Source of the DNA: Flavobacterium yafengii
GTDB lineage: Bacteria; Bacteroidota; Bacteroidia; Flavobacteriales; Flavobacteriaceae
Direction: 5' to 3'
Assembly (NCBI RefSeq): GCF_030010375.1
Contig: NZ_JASCRY010000007.1
Coordinates: 1-32,644, forward strand
DNA: 32,644 nt
The notes under the pieces were generated by a model that saw nothing but the letters and a program-made list of their open reading frames with translations, was not told the origin of the DNA and did not search any database. Positions 1 to 7,667 of this stretch are shown in pieces. The position numbers were made by a program, and so were the translations under genes. Position 1 is the first letter of the stretch. Every line of letters starts with the position of its first letter.

Positions 1-343
1 GTGCAAAACTACACCCTTTATTCGCTTTTGCAAGCTTTTTTAAACTCTTTTTTTAATCTTTTCTTAACCTAATCTTTAAAACGCTGAAAACATGATTCTT
101 GAATCTCAAAGTTTTTTCCGCTACAACATCCTATCCAAAGGAAAGGATGGCTTTATCCCCGGAAAACTGTGAATCGCATTACCTATAGACAACCTTATCA
201 CACCTTTCTTTATCTATACAATCTTATTGCATTCTACCTTTATTCCCTTTTTTACAGCTCCGTTGTCAATCTAACTCCCCAAAAAAAGCTCCAGCTCTCT
301 GTCTACTAACCAAAAAATCGTCTGAATCAGTAAAATGAGTATA

Positions 344-397
344 TACCTTATATAATGACATAACATCAATTTTCCAGTCTCTCCTATATATAAGGTA
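344..397. repeat. 11-bp inverted repeat, CCTTATATA family
   Basis: TACCTTATATA at 344-354 is the exact reverse complement of TATATAAGGTA at 387-397, with 32 bases between. The same CCTTATATA core starts the stem at 553 and closes it at 608, so the core occurs four times in 265 bases, twice in each orientation. Confidence 0.6.
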
Positions 398-463
398 ACA
401 AAAGTTATCGTGTTGATCTCATTTTGAATTTATCAAACAGTCATCAATGCGATAAAGAGCACG

Positions 464-552
464 GGGCCGCGTTAGGGATAGCAGCGAATAGCCCACAGTC
501 CCGTTGAGTTTCAAACTCAACGGGACGAGGACTTGTAGCGAATAGCCCGACT
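464..552. repeat. Extragenic repeat, copy 1, with palindromic centre
   Basis: Two copies of AGCGAATAGCCC (483-494 and 537-548) bracket a palindromic centre whose arms CCCGTTGAGTTT (500-511) and AAACTCAACGGG (513-524) are exact reverse complements around one base. The outer blocks match, in degenerate form and opposite orientation, those of the element at 2481-2560 (GATAG-AG-G-AA and AGCGGATAG-type blocks). From memory, comparable elements are scattered between genes in Flavobacterium genomes; I cannot confirm copy number here. Confidence 0.55.
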
Positions 553-608
553 CCTTATATAAAGAGAGGCAACTACCCAATTAGATAATTGCCTCTCTTT
601 ATATAAGG
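553..608. repeat. 20-bp perfect inverted repeat
   Basis: CCTTATATAAAGAGAGGCAA at 553-572 is perfectly complementary to 589-608, with a 16-base loop. It ends 19 bases downstream of the minus-strand DUF4294 stop codon. Neither strand has a T-tract after the stem, so it is not a classical intrinsic terminator; it may protect the mRNA 3' end or be part of a small palindromic element. Confidence 0.65.
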
Positions 609-627
609 TGGAACGCCAAAATGAAAA

Positions 628-1305
628 TTATTTTTTCAGCTTTTCAGCTCTGGACTCCCAAGAATCAGTTAGATTATCATAATCAACTGGTTTTGCCGGA
701 TTTTGATTTTGTAATCTTCCGGAATCGAATGCCCGCACTAATATCGTTTCTATCAGATAGTCTTCATTAACATCGAAAGGCGCATATTTTGTTTTTAAAT
801 TAATATCAAACATACTTGCCGCCGTATTTGACCAAAATGCTTTCCACCCACTTTTGAGGTTTTTTACTAATTCATAAGTTGTGGTGCCAGTTTGGCGATG
901 AATTAACTTTACCAATATTTGACCTTGTTTACGGGAAAGCTTTTTAAGCTTGGCTTCGAACTCGTCACTCAAATAACTTTCTACTATTTTAAAGTATCGT
1001 TTTTTCTCCTTATTTGTTTTAAGGTTTGCCATTCCTTTATTAAGGATGGTCAATCGCTCCGAAGCTAGTTTTGCATAAGGATAAGTTTTAAAAACCCTAC
1101 TTTGAAGAAGTAAGAATTGCTTTTTTGCTTCAGGATCCGTTTTTCCCTTATATATTAACACTTCGGGTAATTGAATAGTATCATTAAGAATAGATTCATC
1201 ATCTTCTAACTCATAGCCCATCTTTGTGGTATCCTGAGGCATTACCTGTGCATTAACAGACAGAGTGGTAAATAAACAAAACAACAAAAATTTAATTAGC
1301 TTCAT
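628..1305 (-). CDS. DUF4294 family exported protein
   Basis: A protein of about 225 residues that I recognise as the DUF4294 family, a Bacteroidota protein of unknown function. The preferred start is the ATG at 1305, which gives a clean signal peptide (MKLIKFLLFCLFTTLSVNAQ) ending in a typical signal peptidase I site. An in-frame ATG at 1326 would add seven residues, but it overlaps a TAnnTTTG-type element read on the minus strand (CAAAATTA at 1324-1331), so it is less likely. The mature part is rich in Lys and Glu; it has a short acidic linker, then a helical region (about residues 60-190) with the pattern AKLASERL and KRYFKIVESYL. It is divergent from the M42 peptidase gene. The family has no proven role; a periplasmic or outer-membrane-linked function is only inferred from the signal peptide. 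Confidence 0.85.
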   Translation of the reverse strand: MKLIKFLLFCLFTTLSVNAQVMPQDTTKMGYELEDDESILNDTIQLPEVLIYKGKTDPEAKKQFLLLQSRVFKTYPYAKLASERLTILNKGMANLKTNKEKKRYFKIVESYLSDEFEAKLKKLSRKQGQILVKLIHRQTGTTTYELVKNLKSGWKAFWSNTAASMFDINLKTKYAPFDVNEDYLIETILVRAFDSGRLQNQNPAKPVDYDNLTDSWESRAEKLKK

Positions 1306-1387
1306 ATAGAAAAATTTAATTGCCAAAATTATACATTATATATACAACTGTAATGCCAAATTTATAATTTAGCAAAAAAATAATTTT

Positions 1388-2476
1388 ATGAGCACTAAAT
1401 CAATATTAAACAAGTCATCACTTGAGTTTTTAGAAAACTACCTTAATAATGCATCACCCACTGGATATGAAAGTGGCGGGCAGAAATTATGGATGGAATA
1501 CTTGAAACCTTATGTAGATACTTTTATAACGGATACCTACGGTTCTGCTGTTGGAATTATTAATCCGGATGCACCTTATAAGGTAGTGATTGAAGGTCAT
1601 GCTGATGAAATTTCATGGTACGTCAATTATATTACGGATGATGGATTAATCTACGTGATTAGAAATGGTGGTTCAGATCACCAAATTGCACCTTCAAAAC
1701 GCGTTAATATTCATACTAAAGCAGGAATTGTAAAAGGTGTTTTTGGCTGGCCTGCTATCCACACTAGAAATAGAAGCAAAGAAGAAGTAGCTAAAGTTGA
1801 TAATTTGTTTATTGACATTGGTTGTGAAACTAAAGAACAGGTAGATAAAATGGGTGTTCATGTGGGTTGTGTGATTACCTATCCTGATGAATTCATGATT
1901 TTGAATGACAACAAATTTGTTTGTCGCGCCATTGACAACCGTATGGGTGGATTTATGATTGCCGAAGTCGCTCGTTTGTTACACGAAAATAAAATAAAAC
2001 TTCTTTTTGGATTGTATATTACTAATTCGGTTCAGGAAGAAGTAGGTCTTCGTGGTGCCGAAATGATTACCAAAACTATCAAACCGAATGTAGCAATTGT
2101 TACTGATGTTTGTCATGACTCCACTACTCCAATGATTGAAAAGAAAATTGAAGGTGACACAAAAATTGGTAAAGGCCCGGTGGTAACGTATGCGCCAGCT
2201 GTTCAAAATAATTTGAGAGAATTGATTTTAGAAACTGCAATGGCAAAAGAAATCCCTTTCCAAAGATTGGCTTCTTCTCGTGTTACCGGCACAGATACTG
2301 ATGCTTTTGCGTATAGTAACGGAGGTGTTGCCTCAGCTTTGATATCATTGCCCTTGCGTTATATGCATACCACGGTTGAAATGGTGCATCGTGACGATGT
2401 TGAAAACGTGATTAAATTAATTTACGAAACCTTGTTGAAGTTAGAAAACGAAGAAACATTCTCTTATTTCAAATAG
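1388..2476 (+). CDS. M42 family metallopeptidase (glutamyl aminopeptidase type)
   Basis: A cytosolic dinuclear metal aminopeptidase of 362 residues, the usual length for M42 (PepA/FrvX-like). It removes N-terminal residues from peptides and typically forms a dodecameric tetrahedral shell. The metal and catalytic residues are visible: H71 and D73 in the EGHADE motif, bridging D183 in AIDNRMGG, the E217-E218 pair in VQEEVGLRG, D240 in VTDVCHD, and H327 in YMHTTVEMVH. It has no signal peptide, so it should act on intracellular peptides. The gene is monocistronic in appearance, divergent from the DUF4294 gene, and followed by an extragenic repeat and an intrinsic terminator. Exact substrate preference (acidic or broad) cannot be read from the sequence. 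Confidence 0.93.
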   Translation: MSTKSILNKSSLEFLENYLNNASPTGYESGGQKLWMEYLKPYVDTFITDTYGSAVGIINPDAPYKVVIEGHADEISWYVNYITDDGLIYVIRNGGSDHQIAPSKRVNIHTKAGIVKGVFGWPAIHTRNRSKEEVAKVDNLFIDIGCETKEQVDKMGVHVGCVITYPDEFMILNDNKFVCRAIDNRMGGFMIAEVARLLHENKIKLLFGLYITNSVQEEVGLRGAEMITKTIKPNVAIVTDVCHDSTTPMIEKKIEGDTKIGKGPVVTYAPAVQNNLRELILETAMAKEIPFQRLASSRVTGTDTDAFAYSNGGVASALISLPLRYMHTTVEMVHRDDVENVIKLIYETLLKLENEETFSYFK

Positions 2477-2480
2477 TTTT

Positions 2481-2560
2481 AGGAGCTAATCCCGCTATCC
2501 GTTGTAATCTTTCCCTTTTTAAAGAAAAAAGGAAAAGGATTTCCACTACTATCGGGGCTA
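2481..2560. repeat. Extragenic repeat, copy 2
   Basis: It begins four bases after the M42 stop codon. Conserved outer blocks (ATCCCGCTATCCGTTGTAATC at its left, TTTCCACTACTATCGGGGCT at its right) flank an imperfect hairpin (CCCTTTTT at 2513-2520 against AAAAAAGG at 2525-2532). The outer blocks correspond to the reversed outer blocks of copy 1 at 464-552, while the centres are unrelated. The element runs directly into the terminator at 2560. Confidence 0.55.
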
Positions 2561-2597
2561 AAAAACCGCAGTTCAAATTATGAATTGCGGTTTTTTT
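2560..2597 (+). terminator. Intrinsic terminator, first of a duplicated pair
   Basis: Stem AAAAACCGCAGTTCA with TGAATTGCGGTTTTT, one G-T wobble and a five-base loop, followed by a T run. It serves the M42 peptidase transcript. It is nearly identical to the hairpin at 3080-3118. Confidence 0.85.
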
Positions 2598-2625
2598 ATT
2601 AAATTTACTTAAACAATTCATAAAA

Positions 2626-3081
2626 ATGCAATCAACCGCCACATCAATTAAAGCCTATTTAGAAGAAATCCCAGAGGAAAGAAAAATAGCTTTCACAAAA
2701 CTTAGAGAAACTATTCTAGAAAATATTCCAAAAGGATTTGTTGAACAAATGTCATACGGCATGATTGGTTATGTGGTCCCACATTCCATTTATCCTGATG
2801 GATATCATTGTGAACCGAAACTTCCTTTACCTTTTATGGGTATTGCATCACAGAAAAATTTCATTGCGCTGTACCACATGGGAATTTATGCTAACCCGGA
2901 ATTACTGAATTGGTTTGTTACCGAATATCCAAAACACAGCACTCAAAAATTAGACATGGGAAAAAGTTGCATCCGATTTAAGAAGATGAACCAAATTCCG
3001 TTTGAATTAATTGCAGCACTCGTCCAAAAAATGTCAGTTCAAGAATGGATTATTTGTTATGAATCAGCATTTAAAAAATAA
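2626..3081 (+). CDS. DUF1801 domain protein
   Basis: A small soluble protein of 151 residues matching the DUF1801/YdhG-like fold. Family features visible here: an N-terminal helical segment (SIKAYLEEIPEERKIAFTKL), the MSYGMIGY segment around residues 43-50, the NFIALYHMGIYA strand-helix near 84-95, and a C-terminal segment containing MGKSCIRFKKMNQIPFELI near 113-131. Proteins of this family are small stand-alone domains of poorly known function; some relatives have been linked to iron or frataxin-like folds, but that cannot be assigned here. The gene stands alone between two almost identical intrinsic terminators, so it is probably transcribed from its own promoter in the short gap 2598-2625. 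Confidence 0.85.
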   Translation: MQSTATSIKAYLEEIPEERKIAFTKLRETILENIPKGFVEQMSYGMIGYVVPHSIYPDGYHCEPKLPLPFMGIASQKNFIALYHMGIYANPELLNWFVTEYPKHSTQKLDMGKSCIRFKKMNQIPFELIAALVQKMSVQEWIICYESAFKK

Positions 3082-3118
3082 AAAACCGCAATTCAAAATT
3101 TATGAATTGCGGTTTTTT
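3080..3118. terminator. Bidirectional intrinsic terminator, second of the pair
   Basis: Stem AAAAACCGCAATTCA (3081-3095) with TGAATTGCGGTTTTT (3103-3117), with A and T runs on both sides. It lies between the convergent DUF1801 gene and purC and can serve both strands. It overlaps the last base of the DUF1801 stop codon. Confidence 0.88.
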
Positions 3119-3141
3119 TATTTATTTTTATGGAAATTGTT

Positions 3142-4095
3142 CTATCTGTTCGCTAGATATTCCAAGACATTTTTTTCGATTCTTTCATCTATATTAGTGA
3201 TGTCTGCTTTTACAAATTTCTCTCCTAGGATATTTTCGTATAATTCAATATATCTTTCTGAAACGGTTTCTATGTATTCGTCCGTCATATTAGGAATTTG
3301 TTGCCCTTCCAAACCTTGAAAACCATTTTCGATTAACCAACGTCGAACAAACTCTTTCGATAATTGTTTTTGTTCTTCTCCACTGTTTTGACGTTCCTGG
3401 TATCCTTCTGCGTAAAAATAACGAGAAGAATCCGGTGTGTGAATTTCGTCAATCAAGACAATTACACCTTCTTTAGTTTTACCAAATTCATATTTGGTGT
3501 CAACCAAAATCAAACCACGACTGGCAGCAATTTCAGTTCCTCTTTGAAATAAATCTCTTGTGAATTTTTCTAAAACAACATAATCTTCTTCAGAAACAAT
3601 TCCTTTCGATAAAATATCCTCACGAGAAATATCCGCATCGTGCTCTCCATTATCTGCTTTGGTAGTCGGCGTAATAATAGGTTCTGGGAATTTATCATTT
3701 TCTTTCAAATATTCTGGCATTTTCACGCCACAAATTTCTCTTTTGCCAAGTGCATATTCACGAGCAGCATGACCTGAAACATAGCCACGAATTACCATTT
3801 CTACTTTGAAAGGGTCACATAAATGACCAACAGCCACATTAGGATCTGGAGTTGCAATTAACCAGTTAGGAACAATATCCTGTGTTAATTCCATGAATTT
3901 TGTAGCAATCTGGTTTAGAATTTGACCTTTGTATGGAATTCCTTTTGGCAAAACTACATCAAAAGCCGAAAGCCTGTCCGTAGCAACCATTACTAAAAGT
4001 TCATCATTGATATTATAGACTTCTCTTACTTTACCGCGGTAAACAGATTTCTGGTTTGGAAAATTAAAATCAGTAGTTGTGATTGTATTGCTCAT
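3142..4095 (-). CDS. purC: Phosphoribosylaminoimidazole-succinocarboxamide synthase
   Basis: SAICAR synthetase, which joins aspartate to CAIR with ATP in the eighth step of de novo IMP synthesis in the cytosol. At 317 residues it is the longer form common in Bacteroidota and yeast-like enzymes rather than the 240-residue E. coli form. Recognisable family segments include YRGKVREVYN near the N-terminus (ATP binding), ATDRLSAFDVVLPKGIPYKG, the VEMVIRGYVSGHA segment, ADNGEHDADIS, and LILVDTKYEFG followed by VLIDEIHTPDSSR. It stands alone, convergent with the DUF1801 gene and sharing its terminator, and downstream (on the same strand) of the S9 peptidase gene with a 104-bp gap that contains a good promoter. 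The identification is secure. Confidence 0.96.
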   Translation of the reverse strand: MSNTITTTDFNFPNQKSVYRGKVREVYNINDELLVMVATDRLSAFDVVLPKGIPYKGQILNQIATKFMELTQDIVPNWLIATPDPNVAVGHLCDPFKVEMVIRGYVSGHAAREYALGKREICGVKMPEYLKENDKFPEPIITPTTKADNGEHDADISREDILSKGIVSEEDYVVLEKFTRDLFQRGTEIAASRGLILVDTKYEFGKTKEGVIVLIDEIHTPDSSRYFYAEGYQERQNSGEEQKQLSKEFVRRWLIENGFQGLEGQQIPNMTDEYIETVSERYIELYENILGEKFVKADITNIDERIEKNVLEYLANR

Positions 4096-4130
4096 TATAC
4101 TAGTTGTGTGTGAGTTTATTTTTGTTCCTG

Positions 4131-4163
4131 CAAATTTAAAACTATTTCATAGAGTTTCGCAAA
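4131..4163 (-). promoter_or_regulatory. Candidate purC promoter
   Basis: On the minus strand there is TAAATTTG (plus-strand 4131-4138), an exact match to the Bacteroidota -7 consensus TAnnTTTG. A TTTG-type -33 element (plus-strand CAAA at 4160-4163) lies 21 bases upstream of it. The purC ATG follows about 35 bases downstream. Confidence 0.6.
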
Positions 4164-4199
4164 AAACAGAACTCTTAAATTTCATTTTTATCTCTAAAA

Positions 4200-6548
4200 T
4201 TATTTTTTAAGCAACGTATCGTTGAATAAATTTAAGATTCGGCTGTATTCATCAACCCAAGAATAGGTTTCTTTAAAACCATGTGCTTCCACTGGGAAAC
4301 TGGATAAACTCCATTTTTTCTTTCCTAATTCGATAAAACGCTGAGACAAACGAACAATATCTTTGTACTCTACATTGTCATCTACCATTCCGTGAAGCAT
4401 CAATAAATCACCTTGTAAATTATCTGCAAAATAGATTGGTGAACTTTTTTTGTAGGCATCCGGATCTGTTTCCGGGAAATTAAGAATGTTTCCGGTATAC
4501 CCATGATTGTAATGTGCCCAATCCGTAACAGAACGCAAAGCAGCACCAGAAGCAAACTCTTTAGGAGTAGTCAACATTCCCATCAACGTGATGAAACCAC
4601 CATAAGAACCTCCATAAATCCCAACTCTTGACGCGTCAATTCCATGATTTTCGACTAGATATTTCTTTCCGTCTATGTGATCTGTTAAATCTTTTCCGCC
4701 CATAAAACGGTAAATTCCTGTTCTAAAATCACGCCCGTATCCATCACTTCCTCTATAATCAATATCCAAAACGGTATAACCTAAATCAACCAATAAATTA
4801 TGAAACATGTATTCTCTGTGGTACGTACTCCAATAATTATGCGCGTTTTGCAAATAACCGGCACCATGAACGAATAAGATTGCAGCTTTATTCGCATTGG
4901 CAGTTTGTGGCTTGTATAATCTGGCATTTACAGGAGTTCCATCCTGCGCCTTAAAAGTAATTACTTCCGGTTCACGCCAAGAATATCCTTTGAAACTTTC
5001 CGATGTTGAAGACGTTATCTGATTTAAATTTGTATTCTTTTTATTAGGCGCTACATACAATTCCCAAGGTTTATTTTTAAACGAATAACGCACCAATAAT
5101 GTATTTTCATCTGGAGACAAACACACTTCATGAGCGCCATCTTTAGTTAAAATAGGTTGTAAAACGGCATTAGAAACTTCCAATTTATAGAAATTTCTGT
5201 TTCCCGGATGCGTGGTCGTTGTAGTCAAATAAAAAGACTTTTTATCTTTTGACAAACTCACGTTACGCACTTCCCAATTTCCTTTGGTCAGCTGTGTTTT
5301 CTTTTTTGACTTTAAATTGTAAGTGTACAAATGAGAATAACCGGTTTCTTCCGATTGGAAGTAAACGGTTTCATTATCTCCTAAAAATCCAAGTGTTCCC
5401 CTTCCATAAGAATTAGAAGGAATTCCTGGTCCGCCAATCCAAGCTTCATCATGTTGATAATCTAATTCCTGAAAAGTTCCTTTCTCTAAATTTAAACTGA
5501 CAATCCATCGGTCTTTGTTGTCCTGACTTCTTATTTCGGCAATGGCATAAGAACCATTTTCATTGTAAACAGGTTCCTGAACCACAATTAGTTTGTTCTT
5601 TTTTTCTGCATTTTTTGATTTTTCATACAACTCAAAATATTTAGGAACATCCTGAATGTGGCTTAATGATGAAAAATTCACGAAATAAACAGAATCTTTG
5701 GCGATGTTATACACTCCGAATTTGGTTGCCAACAAATTATCTACTGAAACTTTCTCCTTAGTCTCTTCAATTTGATTGTACCCATCGGCAGTAATGAAAA
5801 GTTCCATTTTTTCATTCTTACGTTCTGAATCTTCTATTAATCTGAAAGTCGCAAAATTACCTTTTGGATCTACTTTCAAGTTGCCAAAGGTATTTTTTCC
5901 ATAATAATATGGCTTTGGAAAATCAGATTTTGTAGTTTTTGATTTTGCCAAATTCCATTTTTTAAGCGCTTCTTGATCTCTGACGAATTGAAACAATTCC
6001 TCTTGTTGGCTTTTCAAAAAAGATTCTTTTTCCGTTGCAACATCTTCTCCTTTTCCCCTTCTAAAATTAGTGACTTGAATGATAGAACCTTCATTGGTGT
6101 TGAACTGAAAGAGGTTTTCATTTTGTCTGAAATAAAGTATTCCAGCGACAGAACCCATTTGTAAATTAGCAATCGGACTGCTTTGTTGGTATAATTTTTT
6201 GGAGATTTTACTTTTTAAGGAATACGAAAATAATCTTCCTTTATCGATGTAATAATACAAATCAGGATTGGCTGTCTTTTTCAAATCTAATTTTGAAAAA
6301 GCAGCTTCATTTGGCGAAGCTAATTCTGGTTTTGACAATCCGTTTTTCCAAAAATAAGTACTTGTACCCAATTCATTATTTGGATTCCAATCAAAATAAA
6401 CTTTCTGTCCATCTAAAGACCATCTTTCATTCTCTGGTTGCGCACCAATGAAAGCGTTTCCTTTCATGATTTCTTCCAGTTTTAGCGTTTGACTTTGAAT
6501 TGTTATGGAAAACAAAATACAGATAACAAGGATTAGTTTTTTATTCAT
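4200..6548 (-). CDS. Exported S9 family peptidase (DPP IV-like prolyl oligopeptidase)
   Basis: A serine peptidase of 782 residues. A signal peptide (MNKKLILVICILFSITIQSQ) directs it to the periplasm. Residues of about 30-510 have the alternating strand pattern of a beta-propeller domain (for example the WSLDGQKVYFDW and LSPDENTLLVRYSF blades), and residues of about 530-782 form the alpha/beta hydrolase domain. The catalytic triad can be placed: S648 in GGSYGG, D723 or D724 in GMVDDNVEY, and H756 in EAHGF. Such enzymes release dipeptides, often after proline, from peptides entering the periplasm. The gene begins 62 bp after the HAD hydrolase gene on the same strand, so the two may be cotranscribed, though no functional link is obvious. 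Exact specificity cannot be read from sequence alone. Confidence 0.93.
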   Translation of the reverse strand: MNKKLILVICILFSITIQSQTLKLEEIMKGNAFIGAQPENERWSLDGQKVYFDWNPNNELGTSTYFWKNGLSKPELASPNEAAFSKLDLKKTANPDLYYYIDKGRLFSYSLKSKISKKLYQQSSPIANLQMGSVAGILYFRQNENLFQFNTNEGSIIQVTNFRRGKGEDVATEKESFLKSQQEELFQFVRDQEALKKWNLAKSKTTKSDFPKPYYYGKNTFGNLKVDPKGNFATFRLIEDSERKNEKMELFITADGYNQIEETKEKVSVDNLLATKFGVYNIAKDSVYFVNFSSLSHIQDVPKYFELYEKSKNAEKKNKLIVVQEPVYNENGSYAIAEIRSQDNKDRWIVSLNLEKGTFQELDYQHDEAWIGGPGIPSNSYGRGTLGFLGDNETVYFQSEETGYSHLYTYNLKSKKKTQLTKGNWEVRNVSLSKDKKSFYLTTTTTHPGNRNFYKLEVSNAVLQPILTKDGAHEVCLSPDENTLLVRYSFKNKPWELYVAPNKKNTNLNQITSSTSESFKGYSWREPEVITFKAQDGTPVNARLYKPQTANANKAAILFVHGAGYLQNAHNYWSTYHREYMFHNLLVDLGYTVLDIDYRGSDGYGRDFRTGIYRFMGGKDLTDHIDGKKYLVENHGIDASRVGIYGGSYGGFITLMGMLTTPKEFASGAALRSVTDWAHYNHGYTGNILNFPETDPDAYKKSSPIYFADNLQGDLLMLHGMVDDNVEYKDIVRLSQRFIELGKKKWSLSSFPVEAHGFKETYSWVDEYSRILNLFNDTLLKK

Positions 6549-6610
6549 TTTACTGTTTTTATTAAAAAATGGATTCTAAAATTATTTTAAAAGTACGTAT
6601 TAAAAGACTT

Positions 6611-7426
6611 TTAACTATTTAATATTTGCTGTGCAATATATTTCGCAACTCCTTCATTATCATTGGTCAAAATCACTTCTAAATGAGAAAGTTTATTTTT
6701 CAAACTATCAGGTGCATTCCCCATAACTAAACCTTTACCGGAAGATTTAAGCATATTTTCATCATTATATCCATCACCAAAAGAAATTGTTTGTTCGAAA
6801 ACAAAATTCTCTTTTTCCAAAATTTTGGCAATCGCAACACTTTTATCTACTGATTTGTCCATAAATTCCAAACAAAACGGAAGACTAAAAGCATGACTAA
6901 AAAGGCCAGTGTGATTTTCTAAAATTTGATCTCTTAATTCAATTAATTTCGAATGCTTATCGTGTGTAAAAAATACTTTTATGGCACTCAAATCTTCTAA
7001 ACTATTAAAATCTACTAGTTCAGGATGATAATTTACTTCTGGTTGAAATTCATTTAGTTTTTCATTGTACTTATTCGTTTGCCAAACATTTTCTCTGAAC
7101 AATACGGTTGTAATTTCAGGATCTATATCTAAAGACAAGACGGATTTAACAGCGTCACTTTCCATATTAAAAGAAAAAAGAAGCTCTTTTTCAGGAGAGT
7201 GTATTCGTGCTCCATTTGAGGTAACTAAATAAAGAGGAACATCTAATCCAGCTACAATAGGCATTGCATCCAAGTGATGGCGGCCAGTTGCTACAATTAT
7301 TAAATAATTTTGATTGTGAAGTTCTTGAAAAACAGTTTTGGTATATTGGGATATTTTGTGATCTGAATTGAGTAAAGTTCCGTCTAAATCACTAATAACT
7401 ACTTTAATTTTTTCTTTTAAAATCAT
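6611..7426 (-). CDS. HAD superfamily hydrolase, Cof type
   Basis: A phosphatase of 271 residues of the Cof/YbjI-type IIB HAD group, which typically dephosphorylates small sugar phosphates or nucleotides in the cytosol. The nucleophile motif SDLDGTLLNSD gives D13 and D15, the threonine/serine motif appears as VATGRH near residue 46, the conserved lysine region is at DKSVDKSVAI near 190, and the metal-binding motif is FGDGYNDENML near 216-226, followed by VMGNA, all in normal order. The cap domain between motifs II and III is present, so the protein looks intact. The gene precedes the S9 peptidase on the same strand. The substrate cannot be predicted. Confidence 0.92.
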   Translation of the reverse strand: MILKEKIKVVISDLDGTLLNSDHKISQYTKTVFQELHNQNYLIIVATGRHHLDAMPIVAGLDVPLYLVTSNGARIHSPEKELLFSFNMESDAVKSVLSLDIDPEITTVLFRENVWQTNKYNEKLNEFQPEVNYHPELVDFNSLEDLSAIKVFFTHDKHSKLIELRDQILENHTGLFSHAFSLPFCLEFMDKSVDKSVAIAKILEKENFVFEQTISFGDGYNDENMLKSSGKGLVMGNAPDSLKNKLSHLEVILTNDNEGVAKYIAQQILNS

Positions 7427-7596
7427 TTCTTTTTAACTGACATTTTATTAATTCCAAATTTATTGCATTTTGAAGAGATATACAAAGATTAAAGAAAAGA
7501 TTAGTAAAAAACCCATTTCAAAATCATCTCTCTTGTTCTTTTCCTTTAAGCAAGAATACGATTTACATTTTATCATTATATTTTTTTAAAAAATTA

Positions 7597-7621
7597 ATTG
7601 TTGTATTTTAAATACAACAAT
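7597..7621. promoter_or_regulatory. NsrR-type operator
   Basis: ATTGTTGTATTT at 7597-7608 and AAATACAACAAT at 7610-7621 form a perfect 12-bp inverted repeat around one central T. The TGTATTT-N-AAATACA core closely resembles the known NsrR operator core (ATGyATTT and its mirror). It sits just upstream of the -7 element of the flavohemoprotein gene, overlapping the expected -33 region, so binding should repress transcription until nitric oxide damages the regulator's iron-sulfur cluster. Confidence 0.82.
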
Positions 7622-7634
7622 AATAAATTGTGCC

Positions 7635-7642
7635 TATATTTG
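7635..7642 (+). promoter_or_regulatory. -7 promoter element of the hmp operon
   Basis: TATATTTG matches the Bacteroidota TAnnTTTG consensus exactly, 26 bases before the flavohemoprotein ATG and 13 bases after the palindromic operator. A -33 element at the ideal distance would fall inside the operator and is not a clear match. Confidence 0.65.
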
Positions 7643-7667
7643 TAAAAAAATTAAATATGATACTATC

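Larger units (their letters stand above)
1..627. other. Non-coding region with palindromes
   Basis: I see no convincing coding sequence, tRNA or rRNA here. The stretch holds an imperfect hairpin near 127-149 (CATCCTATCC paired with GGAAAGGATG), an 11-bp perfect inverted repeat at 344-354 and 387-397, a Flavobacterium-style extragenic repeat at about 464-552, and a 20-bp perfect inverted repeat at 553-572 and 589-608. It lies downstream of the minus-strand DUF4294 gene. It could be the far side of a gene cut off by the window edge, but nothing supports that. Confidence 0.6.

Noticed and set aside
3011..3319. Reading frame overlapping the ends of the DUF1801 gene and purC
   Set aside because: It crosses a strong bidirectional terminator and lies antisense to purC; low-complexity hydrophobic translation.
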